DNA from: Natranaeroarchaeum sulfidigenes
GTDB taxonomy: Archaea; Halobacteriota; Halobacteria; Halobacteriales; Natronoarchaeaceae
Assembly: GCF_017094485.1 (NCBI RefSeq)
Contig: NZ_CP064786.1
Location: 124,001-188,000 of the forward strand
Direction of reading: 5' to 3'
Length of the DNA stretch: 64,000 nt
Both the position numbers and the translations under genes were made by a program. The notes beneath the pieces were generated by a model. The model saw only the letters and a program-made list of their open reading frames with translations, was not told where the DNA came from and made no database searches. Positions 9,285 to 18,577 of this stretch are shown one piece after another; the first letter of the stretch is position 1; every line of letters begins with the position of its first letter.

Positions 9285-10640
9285 ATGACGACAGCAGACT
9301 CATCCGGGTCGTCGCCACGTCCGTTTACCGACATCCCCGGCCCAGACGGTGATCCGCTGCTCGGTAACACTGCTGAGTTCGTGAACGACCAGCTCGGATT
9401 TTATACTCGCGTCGCACGAACGCACGGGCCGATCGCCCGGTACAGTATCGGCCGCTACGAGTTCCTCCAGTTGAGCGACCCCACTGATGTCCAGCGGGTA
9501 CTCATCGGGAACAACCAGGCCTACCGGAAAGGCGAACGCTTTCAGAGTACCCTCCGGCCAGCGCTGGGGAACGGCCTGCTCACCAGTGAGGGCTCGTTCT
9601 GGCGCTCGCAGCGCCACGCAATCGAGCCCGCGTTCCACCCCGATGCACTCCAGCGTTTCGGCGACGTGATGGTCGAGGCGACCGAACGGCTTTGCTCGGA
9701 ATGGACGACGGGTCACCAGCGCGACATCCACCAGGACATGATGTCGTTGACCGTCGAGATCGCCGCTGAGGCGCTGTTCGACATCGATATTCGTGATCAG
9801 GAAGAGGCGATTTCGGACGCCCTGGAGACGGTGATGGATCGGGCGACAAAGCGGATGCGTCGGCCGATCCATGTCCCCGACTGGGCACCGACGCCGATGA
9901 ACCGGCGGTTCGATCGGGCGATGGAGGATCTCCACGCCGTCGCCGAGCGGATAATCGACAGGCACGAAGGCGATGACAGTAGCGACGCTGTCGACATCGT
10001 CTCGCTCCTGCAGTCGAAGGACGATCCGCCCTCTCGCGAGCAGATCCGCGACGAAGTCGTGACGATCCTGCTTGCGGGCCACGAGACCACCGCCCTCGCG
10101 TTGACCTACACGCTGCAGTTGCTCTCGGAGAACCCGGAGAAGCGAGCGACTCTGCAAGCCGAACTCGACGACGTGCTCGGCGGTGACTCGCCGACCCTTC
10201 GGGACCTCCCCGACCTCACCTACACCGAGCAGGTCGTCAAAGAGGGGATGCGGATCTACCCACCGGTGTACGATCTGATCAGGGAGACCGCTGAGCCGGA
10301 CGTGGTCGGAGGATACCGGATCCCCGAAGGAACCTCAATCACCTTCCAGCAATGGGTGCTCCACCGCGATCCCCGGTTCTACGATGATCCACTGGCGTTC
10401 CGCCCGGAGCGCTGGACCGACGAGTTCGAGCAGGAGCTGCCGGCGTTCGCGTACTTCCCCTTCGGCGGCGGGCCGCGCCGGTGTATCGGCGACCGCTTTG
10501 CGATGATGGAGGCCCGCCTCGCGCTCGCGACGATCATGCAGGAGTGGTCTGTCGAGTCGACCGTCGACGAACTCTCCTTTGCGCCGTCGATCACGCTTCG
10601 GCCGGACGGTCCGGTAGCGATGATCCCTCGCAGACGGTAG
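9285..10640 (+). CDS. Cytochrome P450
   Basis: A 451-residue soluble P450 with no N-terminal membrane anchor. The I-helix oxygen-activation motif is LLAGHETTALAL, the K-helix ExxR is KEGMR, the PERF-like element is FRPERW, and the haem-binding loop is FPFGGGPRRCIG with the thiolate Cys at residue 400. These are all the defining residues, so it should be an active haem monooxygenase. No ferredoxin reductase or obvious substrate pathway is adjacent, so the substrate is unknown. The gene starts 66 bases after hef and is followed by msrA in the same direction. Haloarchaeal P450s of this size are known, but I cannot place it in a CYP subfamily. Confidence 0.93.
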   Translation: MTTADSSGSSPRPFTDIPGPDGDPLLGNTAEFVNDQLGFYTRVARTHGPIARYSIGRYEFLQLSDPTDVQRVLIGNNQAYRKGERFQSTLRPALGNGLLTSEGSFWRSQRHAIEPAFHPDALQRFGDVMVEATERLCSEWTTGHQRDIHQDMMSLTVEIAAEALFDIDIRDQEEAISDALETVMDRATKRMRRPIHVPDWAPTPMNRRFDRAMEDLHAVAERIIDRHEGDDSSDAVDIVSLLQSKDDPPSREQIRDEVVTILLAGHETTALALTYTLQLLSENPEKRATLQAELDDVLGGDSPTLRDLPDLTYTEQVVKEGMRIYPPVYDLIRETAEPDVVGGYRIPEGTSITFQQWVLHRDPRFYDDPLAFRPERWTDEFEQELPAFAYFPFGGGPRRCIGDRFAMMEARLALATIMQEWSVESTVDELSFAPSITLRPDGPVAMIPRRR

Positions 10641-10705
10641 CGTTGTCTGAGGGTAGATCGGCTTCGTCCACCGCACAATACTTTCCGCTGTAGCCCCTCT
10701 TTCCG

Positions 10706-11242
10706 ATGATGACTGACGATTCACTCGCCCACGCCACGATGGGCGGCGGCTGTTTCTGGTGTACTGAAGCGGCGTTCAAGCAACTCGACGGCGTCAATTC
10801 GGTGACCTCAGGCTATGCGGGCGGTCACACGGAAGACCCGAGCTATCGGGCGGTCTGTCGGGGGACAACCGGCCACGCCGAAGTTATCCAGATCGCGTAC
10901 GATCCCGACGAGATTAGCTACGTCGACCTGCTCGAAGTGTTCTTTACGATCCACGACCCCACGACGAAGGATCGACAGGGGCCGGACGTCGGCTCGCAGT
11001 ACCGCTCGATCGTGCTCTATCACGACGAGGAACAGCGCGACCTCGCCGAGGACTTCGTGTACGAACTCGACGCGTCGGGCGCGTACGACGATAGCATCGT
11101 CACCGAAATCGAGCCGCTGGAGACGTTTTACGAGGCCGAGGAGAAACACCAGGATTACTTCGAGAAGAACCCACGGGACGCCTACTGCCGGATGCACGCC
11201 GCTCCGAAAGTCGAGAAAGTGCGCGAGCGCTTCGCCGAGTAG
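10706..11242 (+). CDS. msrA: Peptide methionine-(S)-S-oxide reductase MsrA
   Basis: A 178-residue protein of usual MsrA length. The catalytic motif GGCFWCTE lies near residues 14-21, with Cys16 as the expected nucleophile, followed by the family features SGYAGGHTEDPSYRAVCRGTTGHAE and later GSQYRSIVLYHDEEQ and HQDYFEKNP. It repairs oxidised methionine in proteins using thioredoxin-type reductant. Two start codons (10706 and 10709) are adjacent. It follows the P450 gene by 65 bases. Its stop abuts the end of a convergent zinc-ribbon gene. Confidence 0.95.
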   Translation: MMTDDSLAHATMGGGCFWCTEAAFKQLDGVNSVTSGYAGGHTEDPSYRAVCRGTTGHAEVIQIAYDPDEISYVDLLEVFFTIHDPTTKDRQGPDVGSQYRSIVLYHDEEQRDLAEDFVYELDASGAYDDSIVTEIEPLETFYEAEEKHQDYFEKNPRDAYCRMHAAPKVEKVRERFAE

Positions 11243-11809
11243 CTACCGGCGCAGGGCGTCGAGCGCTTCGGCGGCCTCGCGGGCCGCGGCGAGTCGTTCT
11301 GTTGCCTGTCGCGGATCCGATTCTTGTGCTGCCTGTCGTGCTAGCTGGGTGATCGTATCGGTCAGCGCCGCCTGGGCGTCCGCAAGGCCGGTGGTCGGCG
11401 TCTCGACGTGCTGAGCGGTCGGCGTTGACGCAGTATCCGCCGTGTCGGTGCCCGGGGGGCTGGGATCGGTTGTCCCCTGGTGATCCTGCACCTGCTCGGG
11501 CTGGGGCGTCGCTCCGGGTCTCGGTGTTGTCGGTTGGTCATTAGTCCCCTCGTCGTTGGTTGCCGCCGATTCGGCCTGTGCCGTCTGCTGTGGGACATCC
11601 CCATCAGCCGTCTGTCCACAACTGGGACAGAACTCCCGGCCGTTCTGACGGAAGATCGGATCACCACAGGCGTCACAGTGTTTGTTGGTCATCGTCGCGC
11701 CTTGCAGGAGGAGTTCGCTCATGTGTTCGGTGGCCTCCCTGTCTGCCTGTTCCTCGCCGTACTTCTCGCGGAGCTTCTCGCGCTCTGCTTCCTTGTCGAA
11801 CTCGCTCAT
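11243..11809 (-). CDS. Sjogren's/scleroderma autoantigen 1 (p27)-domain zinc protein
   Basis: A 188-residue protein starting MSEFDKEAERE. Residues about 1-40 are a charged helix containing EHMSELLLQGATMTNKHC. A four-cysteine zinc ribbon follows (CDACGDPIFRQNGREFCPSCG). This combination is the archaeal p27 autoantigen domain. A low-complexity Thr/Pro/Gln/Ala linker of about 80 residues follows, and then an amphipathic helix rich in alanine and arginine. The molecular role of the archaeal family is unknown to me; a nucleic-acid or translation-related role is sometimes inferred from the ribbon. It is convergent with msrA and divergent from mdh. Confidence 0.8.
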   Translation of the reverse strand: MSEFDKEAEREKLREKYGEEQADREATEHMSELLLQGATMTNKHCDACGDPIFRQNGREFCPSCGQTADGDVPQQTAQAESAATNDEGTNDQPTTPRPGATPQPEQVQDHQGTTDPSPPGTDTADTASTPTAQHVETPTTGLADAQAALTDTITQLARQAAQESDPRQATERLAAAREAAEALDALRR

Positions 11810-11970
11810 GTCAGTATGCAGGACGTGCACGGACAAAAAACCAGCAAGTTCACTTCTTTATTCCCCAGCGACCAGCGCGTAGGCGACGGCCACCGGCACG
11901 GCGAATATGATGTGTCCGACTGGCAATCGCTGCGCAGAGCCGAGATATATTTAAATACTACCGTCAATTG

Positions 11971-12054
11971 ATGGGTAAAAACCGACGTACAGCGACGCTT
12001 TGGACCGTTCCGAAGGTTTATTCATCATGGATGGCCCAGTTGAAACTGGTATGA
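11971..12054 (+). CDS. Possible 27-residue upstream ORF overlapping the mdh start
   Basis: An ATG at 11971 opens 27 codons ([11 protein letters not shown]...) whose TGA stop overlaps the mdh ATG (ATGA at 12051-12054). A strong TATA-like run (atatatttaaatac, about 11945-11958) lies about 20 bases before this ATG, which is right for a leaderless start. The peptide is basic, unlike typical haloarchaeal proteins, so it may act through its translation rather than as a protein. This is a weak call based on position only. Confidence 0.3.
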   Translation: MGKNRRTATLWTVPKVYSSWMAQLKLV

Positions 12055-12965
12055 GTAAAGTTAGCGTGGTCGGTGCAGCCGGAACGGTCGGTGCCGCAGC
12101 AGGATACAACATCGCCCTTCGCGACATCTGTGACGAACTGGTGTTCGTCGATATCCCCGATCAGGAGGATACGACGGTCGGACAGGCTGCCGACGTCAAC
12201 CACGGTACTGCGTACGACTCGAACACGACGGTACGGCAGGGAACGTACGCCGACACCGCCGGGTCGGACGTCGTCGTGATCACGGCCGGGATCCCGCGCC
12301 AGCCCGGCCAGACCCGGATCGATCTGGCGGGCGACAACGCACCGATTATGGAGGATATCGGCTCCTCGCTGGCGGAGCACAACGACGACTTCGTGACGAT
12401 CACGACCTCGAACCCCGTCGATCTGCTCAACCGCCATCTTTACGAGACGGGCGAGCGAGTTCGTGAGAAGGTAATCGGCTTCGGCGGACGCCTCGACTCC
12501 GCGCGCTTCCGGTACGTCCTCGCCGAGCGCTTCGACACGCCGGTCGAGAACGTCGAGGCGTCGATTCTCGGCGAGCACGGTGACGCGCAGGTCCCCGTGT
12601 TCTCGAAGGTCCGCGTCGACGGTCGTGATCCCGAGTTCAGCGACGACGAGAAAGGGGAGATCCTCGACGAACTGAAAGAGAGCGCGATGAACGTCATCGA
12701 AAAGAAAGGGGCGACCGAGTGGGGGCCCGCCACCGGTGTTGGGCACATGGTCGAAGCCGTCCTGCGGGACACCGGCGAAGTCCTTCCCGGCTCGATCCCG
12801 CTCGCTGGCGAGTACGGCCACGAGGACGTCGCACTTGGCGTCCCGATCCGACTCGGATCTAACGGCGTCGAGGAGGTCGTCGAGTGGGACCTCGATAGCT
12901 TCGAGCGCGAACAGCTGGGCGAGGCGGCCGACAAACTCGCCGAGCAGTACGGGAAGATCGAGTAG
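12051..12965 (+). CDS. mdh: Malate dehydrogenase (LDH-like type)
   Basis: A 304-residue protein starting [14 protein letters not shown], with the NAD-binding glycine motif [12 protein letters not shown] at residues 7-18. The acidic strand end (FVDIPD) favours NAD. The mobile loop [11 protein letters not shown] carries the substrate arginines; the Gln after the first Arg is the malate-type residue where lactate dehydrogenases are also Gln-dependent, so family context decides. The catalytic His is in [12 protein letters not shown]. The length and motifs match the well-known halophilic malate dehydrogenase of the TCA cycle. Extensions upstream of 12051 are in frame but overlap promoter elements (gtttatt near 12016). 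Confidence 0.92.
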   Translation: MSKVSVVGAAGTVGAAAGYNIALRDICDELVFVDIPDQEDTTVGQAADVNHGTAYDSNTTVRQGTYADTAGSDVVVITAGIPRQPGQTRIDLAGDNAPIMEDIGSSLAEHNDDFVTITTSNPVDLLNRHLYETGERVREKVIGFGGRLDSARFRYVLAERFDTPVENVEASILGEHGDAQVPVFSKVRVDGRDPEFSDDEKGEILDELKESAMNVIEKKGATEWGPATGVGHMVEAVLRDTGEVLPGSIPLAGEYGHEDVALGVPIRLGSNGVEEVVEWDLDSFEREQLGEAADKLAEQYGKIE

Positions 12966-12991
12966 CGTTGACGTATCCGAATCCGGCGTCG

Positions 12992-13117
12992 TTACTTCTC
13001 AACGCGTCCGTGTTCCGTCGGGTTCCGTCGCTCGTCGACCAGTACTGACTCGGCTACCTCCGCGTCAACGAACTCGGCCCACTCGAAGATGTGTGACCTA
13101 TCTGGAGCCATACTCAT
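12992..13117 (-). CDS. Small acidic hypothetical protein (41 residues)
   Basis: The reverse strand from an ATG at 13117 to a TAA at 12992 gives 41 residues (MSMAPDRSHIFEWAEF...). It is acidic, and third codon positions in the middle of the frame are G/C rich, like real genes here. An AT-rich element (ttattaaag) lies about 25 bases upstream. It fills the gap between mdh and the GNAT gene. I know no family for it, so this is a tentative small gene. Confidence 0.4.
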   Translation of the reverse strand: MSMAPDRSHIFEWAEFVDAEVAESVLVDERRNPTEHGRVEK

Positions 13118-13322
13118 GCGAGGGATGCTACAGCATCTTTAATAATTGTTTCTCTCACACCCATCGATTGAGAGCAACAGATCGGTGATGCGCTCCCTTC
13201 GAGATCGTGGACCGGCTCTTTTTCAATAGTTCGTAATTCGAAGTTTATCACTACACTTTTTGAAGTATAGTGCGCAGCCGTACTGCCGAGACTGTTAACA
13301 TACTCGACGGTGAACTGCTTCT

Positions 13323-13856
13323 GTGAGCGACGAACTGACCGTCCGCCGGTACCGCCCCGGTGAAACCGACCGGATCGAGACGGTGATGGAGGCTGCTCAT
13401 CGAGCTGCGGATGCGTGGATCCCGGGTGTTGACGATCATGACAGTGTCGTTGACGGGTACTTTTCCGATGGCGAGCTTCTCGTCGGGACGGTAGACGGTA
13501 AAATCGTCGGGACGATCGCGTACCGGACGCCGGGGGACCTGCTACGGGAGTTGCTGGACGACGTGGATACCACGACCGCACAGCTGGAGCGGTTCAACGT
13601 CCTGCCCGAGTACCAGCGGGAGGGACATGGCACCCGGCTGTACGAGGAACTCGAACGCCGTGCGCGGGCCGACGGCTACGAGGAGCTCGTGCTGCATACG
13701 ACTCACAGGCAGACTGCAGCCCAGCACTTCTACCGGGTGAACGGATTTCGAGAGGTTTGCCGAGTCGAGGTAACCCGGTTTGCCCGCCCCTTCGAGCTGC
13801 TATGTTATCGCACATCGATCGACGACTCGTCGCCGTTCGATCCGTACCCGGTGTGA
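13323..13856 (+). CDS. GNAT-family N-acetyltransferase
   Basis: A 177-residue protein with a GTG start (MSDELTVRRYRPGE). The GNAT core is visible: strand ETDRIETVMEA, central LVGTVDGKIVGTIAY, then the acetyl-CoA loop NVLPEYQREGHGTRLYEEL (Q/RxxGxG/A motif near residue 100), and finally TAAQHFYRVNGFREV. The substrate is unknown. The gene ends two bases before the stop of a convergent ferredoxin gene. The upstream 200 bases are AT-rich (tttatcactacac) and probably hold its promoter. Confidence 0.82.
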   Translation: MSDELTVRRYRPGETDRIETVMEAAHRAADAWIPGVDDHDSVVDGYFSDGELLVGTVDGKIVGTIAYRTPGDLLRELLDDVDTTTAQLERFNVLPEYQREGHGTRLYEELERRARADGYEELVLHTTHRQTAAQHFYRVNGFREVCRVEVTRFARPFELLCYRTSIDDSSPFDPYPV

Positions 13857-13857
13857 G

Positions 13858-14103
13858 CTACGGAATGATCTGTTCGCCGTCGTCGTCGTAGACCACGATC
13901 GCGTCGACCGGACAGGTTCGTGCAGCGAACTTCGCGTCCAGTTCGGCGTCGTCGGGGATTTCACGGCGGAACACGTCGTCTTCAACTTCCTCGCTGTCTT
14001 CCAGTACTGCCTTCCCGGCGTCCTCGTCCTTCTCGAAGGCGTCCCACTCGACGACACACTGGAACATCCCAATACAGACGTCACGATCGAACTCGATTTC
14101 CAT
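13858..14103 (-). CDS. Small [3Fe-4S]-type ferredoxin
   Basis: An 81-residue, highly acidic protein. Cluster ligands are Cys10, Cys16 (CIGMFQC) and Cys64 in the CPVDAI element. The middle Cys of a CxxCxxC motif is replaced by methionine at 13, which points to a single [3Fe-4S] cluster. It belongs to the short ferredoxins that serve P450s and other oxidoreductases. A P450 lies about 3.2 kb away, so an electron-donor role is possible but unproven. The gene is divergent from hel308 and convergent with the GNAT gene. Confidence 0.85.
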   Translation of the reverse strand: MEIEFDRDVCIGMFQCVVEWDAFEKDEDAGKAVLEDSEEVEDDVFRREIPDDAELDAKFAARTCPVDAIVVYDDDGEQIIP

Positions 14104-14206
14104 GGAATGGCGTTCGCGCGACGGGAATAAAGTCGTGACGGAGGTGGCAGGTGTCCTCTCCCGCGGGACGCAAGTTTAAACCCGAACAGGGGCCAACGCG
14201 TGAGTA

Positions 14207-16501
14207 ATGAAAACGGCGGACCTATCGGGTCTCCCTCCCGGCTTCATCGAGTATCTCGCTGCGGAGGGGATCGAGGAGCTGTACCCACCGCAGGCCGCGG
14301 CCGTCGAGGCCGGGATTCTGGACGGCGAAAACGTCGTCGCCAGCGTGCCGACCGCCAGCGGGAAAACGTTGATCGCCCAGCTCGGGATGCTGTCGGCCAT
14401 CGAGCGTGGCGGCTCGGGCGGCACGTCGACCGGGCGGGCGCTGTATATCGTCCCGCTTCGTGCACTCGCCAGCGAGAAGAAGGCCGAGTTCGAGGCCTTC
14501 GAGGACTTCGGCGTATCGGTCGGCGTCTCGACCGGCAACTACGAATCGGACGGCGAGTGGCTCGCGGATCAGGACATCATCGTTGCCACCAGCGAGAAGG
14601 TCGATTCGCTGGTCAGAAACGGCGCGCGCTGGATCGACGACGTCGACTGTGTCGTCGCCGACGAGGTCCATCTGATCGACGACTCGAATCGTGGGCCGAC
14701 TCTAGAGGTGACGATGGCGAAGCTCCGCCAGCTCAATCCCAACCTGCAGACGGTCGCGCTTTCGGCGACCGTTGGCAACGCCGAAGAGATGGCGACGTGG
14801 CTCGACGCCGAACTCGTCGACACGACGTGGCGACCGATCGATCTGAAAAAGGGCGTTCACTTCGGGAACGCCCTCCATCTCGACGATGGTACCCAGCGCG
14901 AACTCCCGGTCGAACGCGGACAGAAACAGACCGCGGCCATCGTCCGGGACACCCTCGACGACGGGGGCTCCTCGCTCGTCTTCGTCAACTCCCGGCGCAA
15001 CGCGGAGGCGGCGGCGCGACGGCTCGCGGACGTGATAGAACCGACGCTCTCGCCCGAGGCGCGCGAGGAACTGGCCACGGTCGCCGCCGAGATCAGGAGC
15101 GTCTCCGATACCGAGACCAGCGACGACCTCGCGGCCTGCGTCGAGCGTGGCGGGGCCTTTCACCACGCCGGGCTCGCGCCTGAACACCGCTCGCTGGTCG
15201 AGGACGCCTTCCGTGACCGGCTGTTGAAAGTCGTCTCGGCGACGCCAACGCTTGCGGCGGGCGTGAACACCCCCTCGCGACGGGTGATCGTCCGGGACTG
15301 GCGGCGCTACGACGGGACTGCGGGTGGAATGCAACCCCTCGATGTCCTCGAAGTCCACCAGATGATGGGCCGGGCGGGCCGTCCGGGTCGGGACCCCTAC
15401 GGCGAGGCCGTCCTGCTGGCGAGCAGTCACGACGAGCTCGACGAGCTGTTCGACCGGTACGTCTACGCCGATCCCGAACCCGTGCGGTCGAAGCTCGCCG
15501 CCGAACCCGCCCTGCGAACGCACGTTCTGGCGACGATCGCCAGTGGCTTCGCGCGCACCCGCGACGAGTTACTTGACTTCCTGGCCGAAACCTTGCACGC
15601 CAGTCAGGCCGACGATCCCGAGCGCCTCGAGCAGGTGGCCGACACGGTGATCGAGTATCTGGAGCGCAACGAGTTCGTGAGCCGTGATGGCGACGACCTC
15701 GACGCGACCAGTCTCGGACACACCGTCTCGCGACTCTACCTCGACCCGATGAGCGCTGCCGAGATCGTTGATGGGCTAGACGCCGCCGAGGGAAAGCCGA
15801 CCCCCCTCGGGCTCTACCATCTGGTCTCCCGGACGCCCGATATGTACGAACTCTACCTCAAGTCCGGCGACCGCGAGGAGTACACCGAACTCGCCTACGA
15901 ACGCGAGCCCGAGTTCCTCGGACCGATGCCAAGCGAGTTCGAGGACGTGCGCTTCGAGAGCTGGCTGTCGGCACTCAAAACAGCACGAATGCTCGAAGAC
16001 TGGGCCGAAGAGGTCGACGAGGATCGGATCACCGAACGGTACGGCGTCGGGCCGGGCGATGTCCGGGGGAAGGTCGACACTGCCGAGTGGCTGCTCAACG
16101 CGGCCGAACAGCTGGCCGCTGATCTCGAGCTAGATGTCACTCCGGCGATCCGCGAGGCGAAAAAGCGCGTCGAGTACGGCGTGAGCGACGAACTGCTCGA
16201 ACTCGCAGGGGTCCGCGGAGTCGGGCGCAAGCGCGCTCGCCGGCTCTACGACGCGGGGATCGAGACCCGATCACAGCTCCGCGAGGCCGACAAGTCGGTC
16301 GTCCTCGGCGCGCTCCGCGGTCGCGAGAAGACCGCCGAGACGATCCTCGAAAACGCCGGTCGACAGGACTACTCGATGGACGGGGTGAGTCCGGATGGGA
16401 GCGCTCGGCCGGGTGACAGTTCTGGCGAGGAATCAGAGGGCGACCGCTCGGACGGCGAGACAACCGACGACGCCGGACAGGCCAGTCTGGGTGAGTTCTG
16501 A
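14207..16501 (+). CDS. hel308: Hel308 (Hjm) ATP-dependent DNA helicase
   Basis: A 764-residue Ski2-like SF2 helicase. It has a Q-motif-like YPPQAAAVE, Walker A PTASGKT near residue 47, DEVH (VADEVHLID) near 152, SAT (ALSATVGN) and motif [12 protein letters not shown] near 385. The C-terminal part has the winged-helix and ratchet domains and a helix-hairpin-helix ([17 protein letters not shown]) near 670, followed by an acidic tail. It unwinds branched DNA at stalled forks. A TATA-like gtttaaac lies about 30 bases before the ATG. The next gene, cgi121, starts at the base after this stop. Confidence 0.95.
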   Translation: MKTADLSGLPPGFIEYLAAEGIEELYPPQAAAVEAGILDGENVVASVPTASGKTLIAQLGMLSAIERGGSGGTSTGRALYIVPLRALASEKKAEFEAFEDFGVSVGVSTGNYESDGEWLADQDIIVATSEKVDSLVRNGARWIDDVDCVVADEVHLIDDSNRGPTLEVTMAKLRQLNPNLQTVALSATVGNAEEMATWLDAELVDTTWRPIDLKKGVHFGNALHLDDGTQRELPVERGQKQTAAIVRDTLDDGGSSLVFVNSRRNAEAAARRLADVIEPTLSPEAREELATVAAEIRSVSDTETSDDLAACVERGGAFHHAGLAPEHRSLVEDAFRDRLLKVVSATPTLAAGVNTPSRRVIVRDWRRYDGTAGGMQPLDVLEVHQMMGRAGRPGRDPYGEAVLLASSHDELDELFDRYVYADPEPVRSKLAAEPALRTHVLATIASGFARTRDELLDFLAETLHASQADDPERLEQVADTVIEYLERNEFVSRDGDDLDATSLGHTVSRLYLDPMSAAEIVDGLDAAEGKPTPLGLYHLVSRTPDMYELYLKSGDREEYTELAYEREPEFLGPMPSEFEDVRFESWLSALKTARMLEDWAEEVDEDRITERYGVGPGDVRGKVDTAEWLLNAAEQLAADLELDVTPAIREAKKRVEYGVSDELLELAGVRGVGRKRARRLYDAGIETRSQLREADKSVVLGALRGREKTAETILENAGRQDYSMDGVSPDGSARPGDSSGEESEGDRSDGETTDDAGQASLGEF

Positions 16502-17014
16502 ATGGAGTTACTCGAAGCCACAATTGTCGTCGACGATGTCGACGCGTTCGTCGAAACACTCGCGGAGATCGGTGAGGAGTACGACTGTACGATCCAGGCC
16601 TTTGACGCCAGATACATCGCCGGACGCGAGCACGTAGAACGCGCCCGCACCCTCGCCGACAGAGCCATCGAGCGCGGCGAGAACGTCGCACGGGATCGGT
16701 CCGTCGAGATATTGCTCTACGCTGCGGGGCGTCGACAGATCAACGACGCACTTGAGATGGGACTCGAAGCGGGTGACAACGAAGCGGTCGTGCTCATCGA
16801 CGGACAACGCGAGTCGGCGGACGAAGCCGGCACGGTGACGGCTCTCCGAGAGCGTCTCGAACTGACAGCCGGCCAGACGCTCGCTACCGAGCACGCCGAC
16901 GAGACACTGCTCCGGGAGTTCTTCGATATCGGTGCCGCGGAGCTGGCCGCGACGGACGCGTCGCTCGCGGAGCTCGTGCGTGAGCGGGTTGCGCTGCTGG
17001 ACGTCGAAAAGTGA
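16502..17014 (+). CDS. cgi121: KEOPS complex subunit Cgi121
   Basis: A 170-residue protein starting MELLEATIVVDD. It has the Cgi121 features: IQAFDARYIAGREHVERA, then RSVEILLYAAGRRQINDALEMGL, and a C-terminal region with ELAATDASLAELVRERVALLDVEK. In KEOPS, Cgi121 binds Bud32 and the tRNA 3' end and helps the t6A37 tRNA modification by Kae1. It directly abuts hel308 (stop then ATG with no gap), so the two are co-transcribed, although their functions are not obviously linked. Confidence 0.9.
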   Translation: MELLEATIVVDDVDAFVETLAEIGEEYDCTIQAFDARYIAGREHVERARTLADRAIERGENVARDRSVEILLYAAGRRQINDALEMGLEAGDNEAVVLIDGQRESADEAGTVTALRERLELTAGQTLATEHADETLLREFFDIGAAELAATDASLAELVRERVALLDVEK

Positions 17015-17020
17015 CATCTA

Positions 17021-17067
17021 CCGTGAAAAGCACGTGCATTCACGGGAAGATTTAGGAAACTTCCCGT
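17021..17067. promoter_or_regulatory. Two overlapping inverted repeats upstream of vapB-like gene
   Basis: CCGTGAA (17021-17027) pairs with TTCACGG (17039-17045), and ACGGGAA (17042-17048) pairs with TTCCCGT (17061-17067). Both have perfect 7-base arms and share ACGG, so only one can form as a hairpin at a time. The site lies between the cgi121 stop and the antitoxin start at 17081, where autoregulatory operators of VapBC modules usually lie. It could also help end the upstream transcript. Confidence 0.5.
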
Positions 17068-17080
17068 AGTAGTTGTTCCC

Positions 17081-17344
17081 ATGTCGAAGTCCACCGATGA
17101 ACGAGGGCGGATTTACCTTCCAAAAGACGTTCGAGACCGCTTCGGCGAACAGTACCGGATCGTCGAACTCCCCAGCCACGTCGCGCTGTTCCCCGTAGAT
17201 GAGGATCCGATTGAGGGGCTTCGGGAAGCCGTCGGAGACGCGTTCGAGGACGAGGATGCCACGGAACTGAAAGCGAAGGCGCGAGAGCGCATTAGCGGGG
17301 ACGTCTTCGATGAGGCGGCAGAGCACTCACGGGATGGGGACTGA
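17081..17344 (+). CDS. vapB: AbrB/MazE-type antitoxin (VapB-like)
   Basis: An 87-residue protein. The N-terminal 45 residues are a swapped-hairpin AbrB DNA-binding domain with the sequence DERGRIYLPKDVRDRFG and a following beta strand (RIVELPSHVALFPV). The C-terminal half is charged and probably disordered until it wraps the toxin. It precedes a PIN-domain gene by three bases, the standard VapBC arrangement. The overlapping inverted repeats just upstream are the likely autoregulatory site. Confidence 0.85.
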   Translation: MSKSTDERGRIYLPKDVRDRFGEQYRIVELPSHVALFPVDEDPIEGLREAVGDAFEDEDATELKAKARERISGDVFDEAAEHSRDGD

Positions 17345-17347
17345 GCC

Positions 17348-17746
17348 GTGTACGTCGAGACCGATTTCCTGACGGCACAGGTCAAAGATGATGACTGGCT
17401 TCAAGAGGAAGCACTGCAGGCCCTCGAAGACCACGACGACATCCACACTTCGATACTGACGTACGCCGAGGTTCTCGTGCTGTTCTACGACCGCGACGAT
17501 GCCGAATACGAAATCGACGTCCCGCGTGCGATCACGAACCTGCTGGAACTCGTTCCGATCGGTTCAAAACGCCACGAGATGGCCGTCCTCGCTGCGGCGG
17601 CGTTCCTCGAAGAGCACGAACTCACGCCGTTCGACGCGCTTCATGCAGGGATGGCCGCCACGGGAGACGGACCGGTCCTCTCCAGCGAGCAGGACTACGA
17701 CACAGTCGGCCTCGATCGACGACCGCTGGAAACGTATCCAGAGTGA
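17348..17746 (+). CDS. vapC: PIN-domain ribonuclease toxin (VapC-like)
   Basis: A 132-residue protein with a GTG start (MYVETDFLTAQVKDDDW). PIN acidic residues are visible: D6 in the first strand, the glutamate in TSILTYAEVLVLFYDRD, and the aspartate in LTPFDALHAG. The family's fourth acid would fall in the late SSEQDYDTVGL segment. These would bind Mg2+ or Mn2+ and cleave RNA, often tRNA in VapC toxins. It follows the AbrB-type antitoxin in one operon. All key acids appear present, so it should be active. Confidence 0.85.
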   Translation: MYVETDFLTAQVKDDDWLQEEALQALEDHDDIHTSILTYAEVLVLFYDRDDAEYEIDVPRAITNLLELVPIGSKRHEMAVLAAAAFLEEHELTPFDALHAGMAATGDGPVLSSEQDYDTVGLDRRPLETYPE

Positions 17747-17761
17747 AACAGTGACTGACGG

Positions 17762-18508
17762 TTACTTTCCTCTGGCTTCGTCGAGCCAGTCCGGCTCGTC
17801 GACGGTGACGTCGTCGTACGTAAACTCGAAACTCGCCTCGACGTCCGCGCCGTCGGGCACGGTGTAGGAGACGCCAAAGGAGTGGATCGCACCCTCCTCG
17901 TCGACGACGATTCGCGTCTCGACGTCCTCGACGTCGCCGAAGGTGGTGTCCTCGTCGAGGACGCCGGAACCACTGTAGGTGAGCCGCCGTGGGTCGTCGT
18001 CGGAGACGTCATCGAGTGCGAGATCGGCGGCGGCGAGGGCCGGGCCAAACGTCCCGAGCGAGACGGCTTCGGGCGTTTCGATCTCTTCTGCCTCGTACTG
18101 AACGTTCTCGCCGTCGTCGATCCGCGTGTAGACGGTGCCGTCGCCGCTTCGGTAGGTCTCTGCGATGCTCTCGGTGAGTTCGATCCGGGAGAATTCCGTC
18201 CCAGTGCCATCAGCCTGAGTCATCAGGGAGAGCTGCTGGATTCGGTCTTCCCCGTCGTCTTCGGCTGGTATCGTCAGCTCGATCGTGGTCTGGCCCTCGA
18301 CGGATCTGTCGGCAATTGCGGTCTCGTGGCCTGAAAGCGCCTCGTCGGCATCTGTGACGCCGTTCTCGTCGAAGCCAGCGGGATACGTTGGATCGATCTC
18401 TTCATCCCCGTTCTCTTCTTCGCCGTTCCCGTCGTCGCCCGACTGGCCGCTACAGCCTGCCAGCGCGGCGAGCCCGCCCCCCGCGAGTAGAAGACGCCGT
18501 CGATGCAT
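17762..18508 (-). CDS. Predicted secreted lipoprotein, haloarchaeal
   Basis: A 248-residue protein taking the ATG at 18508 (MHRRRLLLAGG). It has a signal sequence with lipobox LAALAGC at about residues 12-18, then an acidic linker rich in Glu/Gly/Asp, and a C-terminal region of alternating strands with elements such as DGTVYTRIDDGENVQYE and VDEEGAIHSFGVSYTVPDG. That layout recalls LolA/LppX-like folds common in haloarchaeal lipoproteins. The twin arginines near the N-terminus suggest Tat export. The role is unknown. It lies downstream of xpd on the same strand with a 69-base gap and is convergent with vapC. Confidence 0.75.
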   Translation of the reverse strand: MHRRRLLLAGGGLAALAGCSGQSGDDGNGEEENGDEEIDPTYPAGFDENGVTDADEALSGHETAIADRSVEGQTTIELTIPAEDDGEDRIQQLSLMTQADGTGTEFSRIELTESIAETYRSGDGTVYTRIDDGENVQYEAEEIETPEAVSLGTFGPALAAADLALDDVSDDDPRRLTYSGSGVLDEDTTFGDVEDVETRIVVDEEGAIHSFGVSYTVPDGADVEASFEFTYDDVTVDEPDWLDEARGK

Positions 18509-18577
18509 ACACCAATCGGGGTACTGACCCGACAAAACCGTTCTGGCCGTCAGAGCAGTATGGCGCACTGCAGACCG

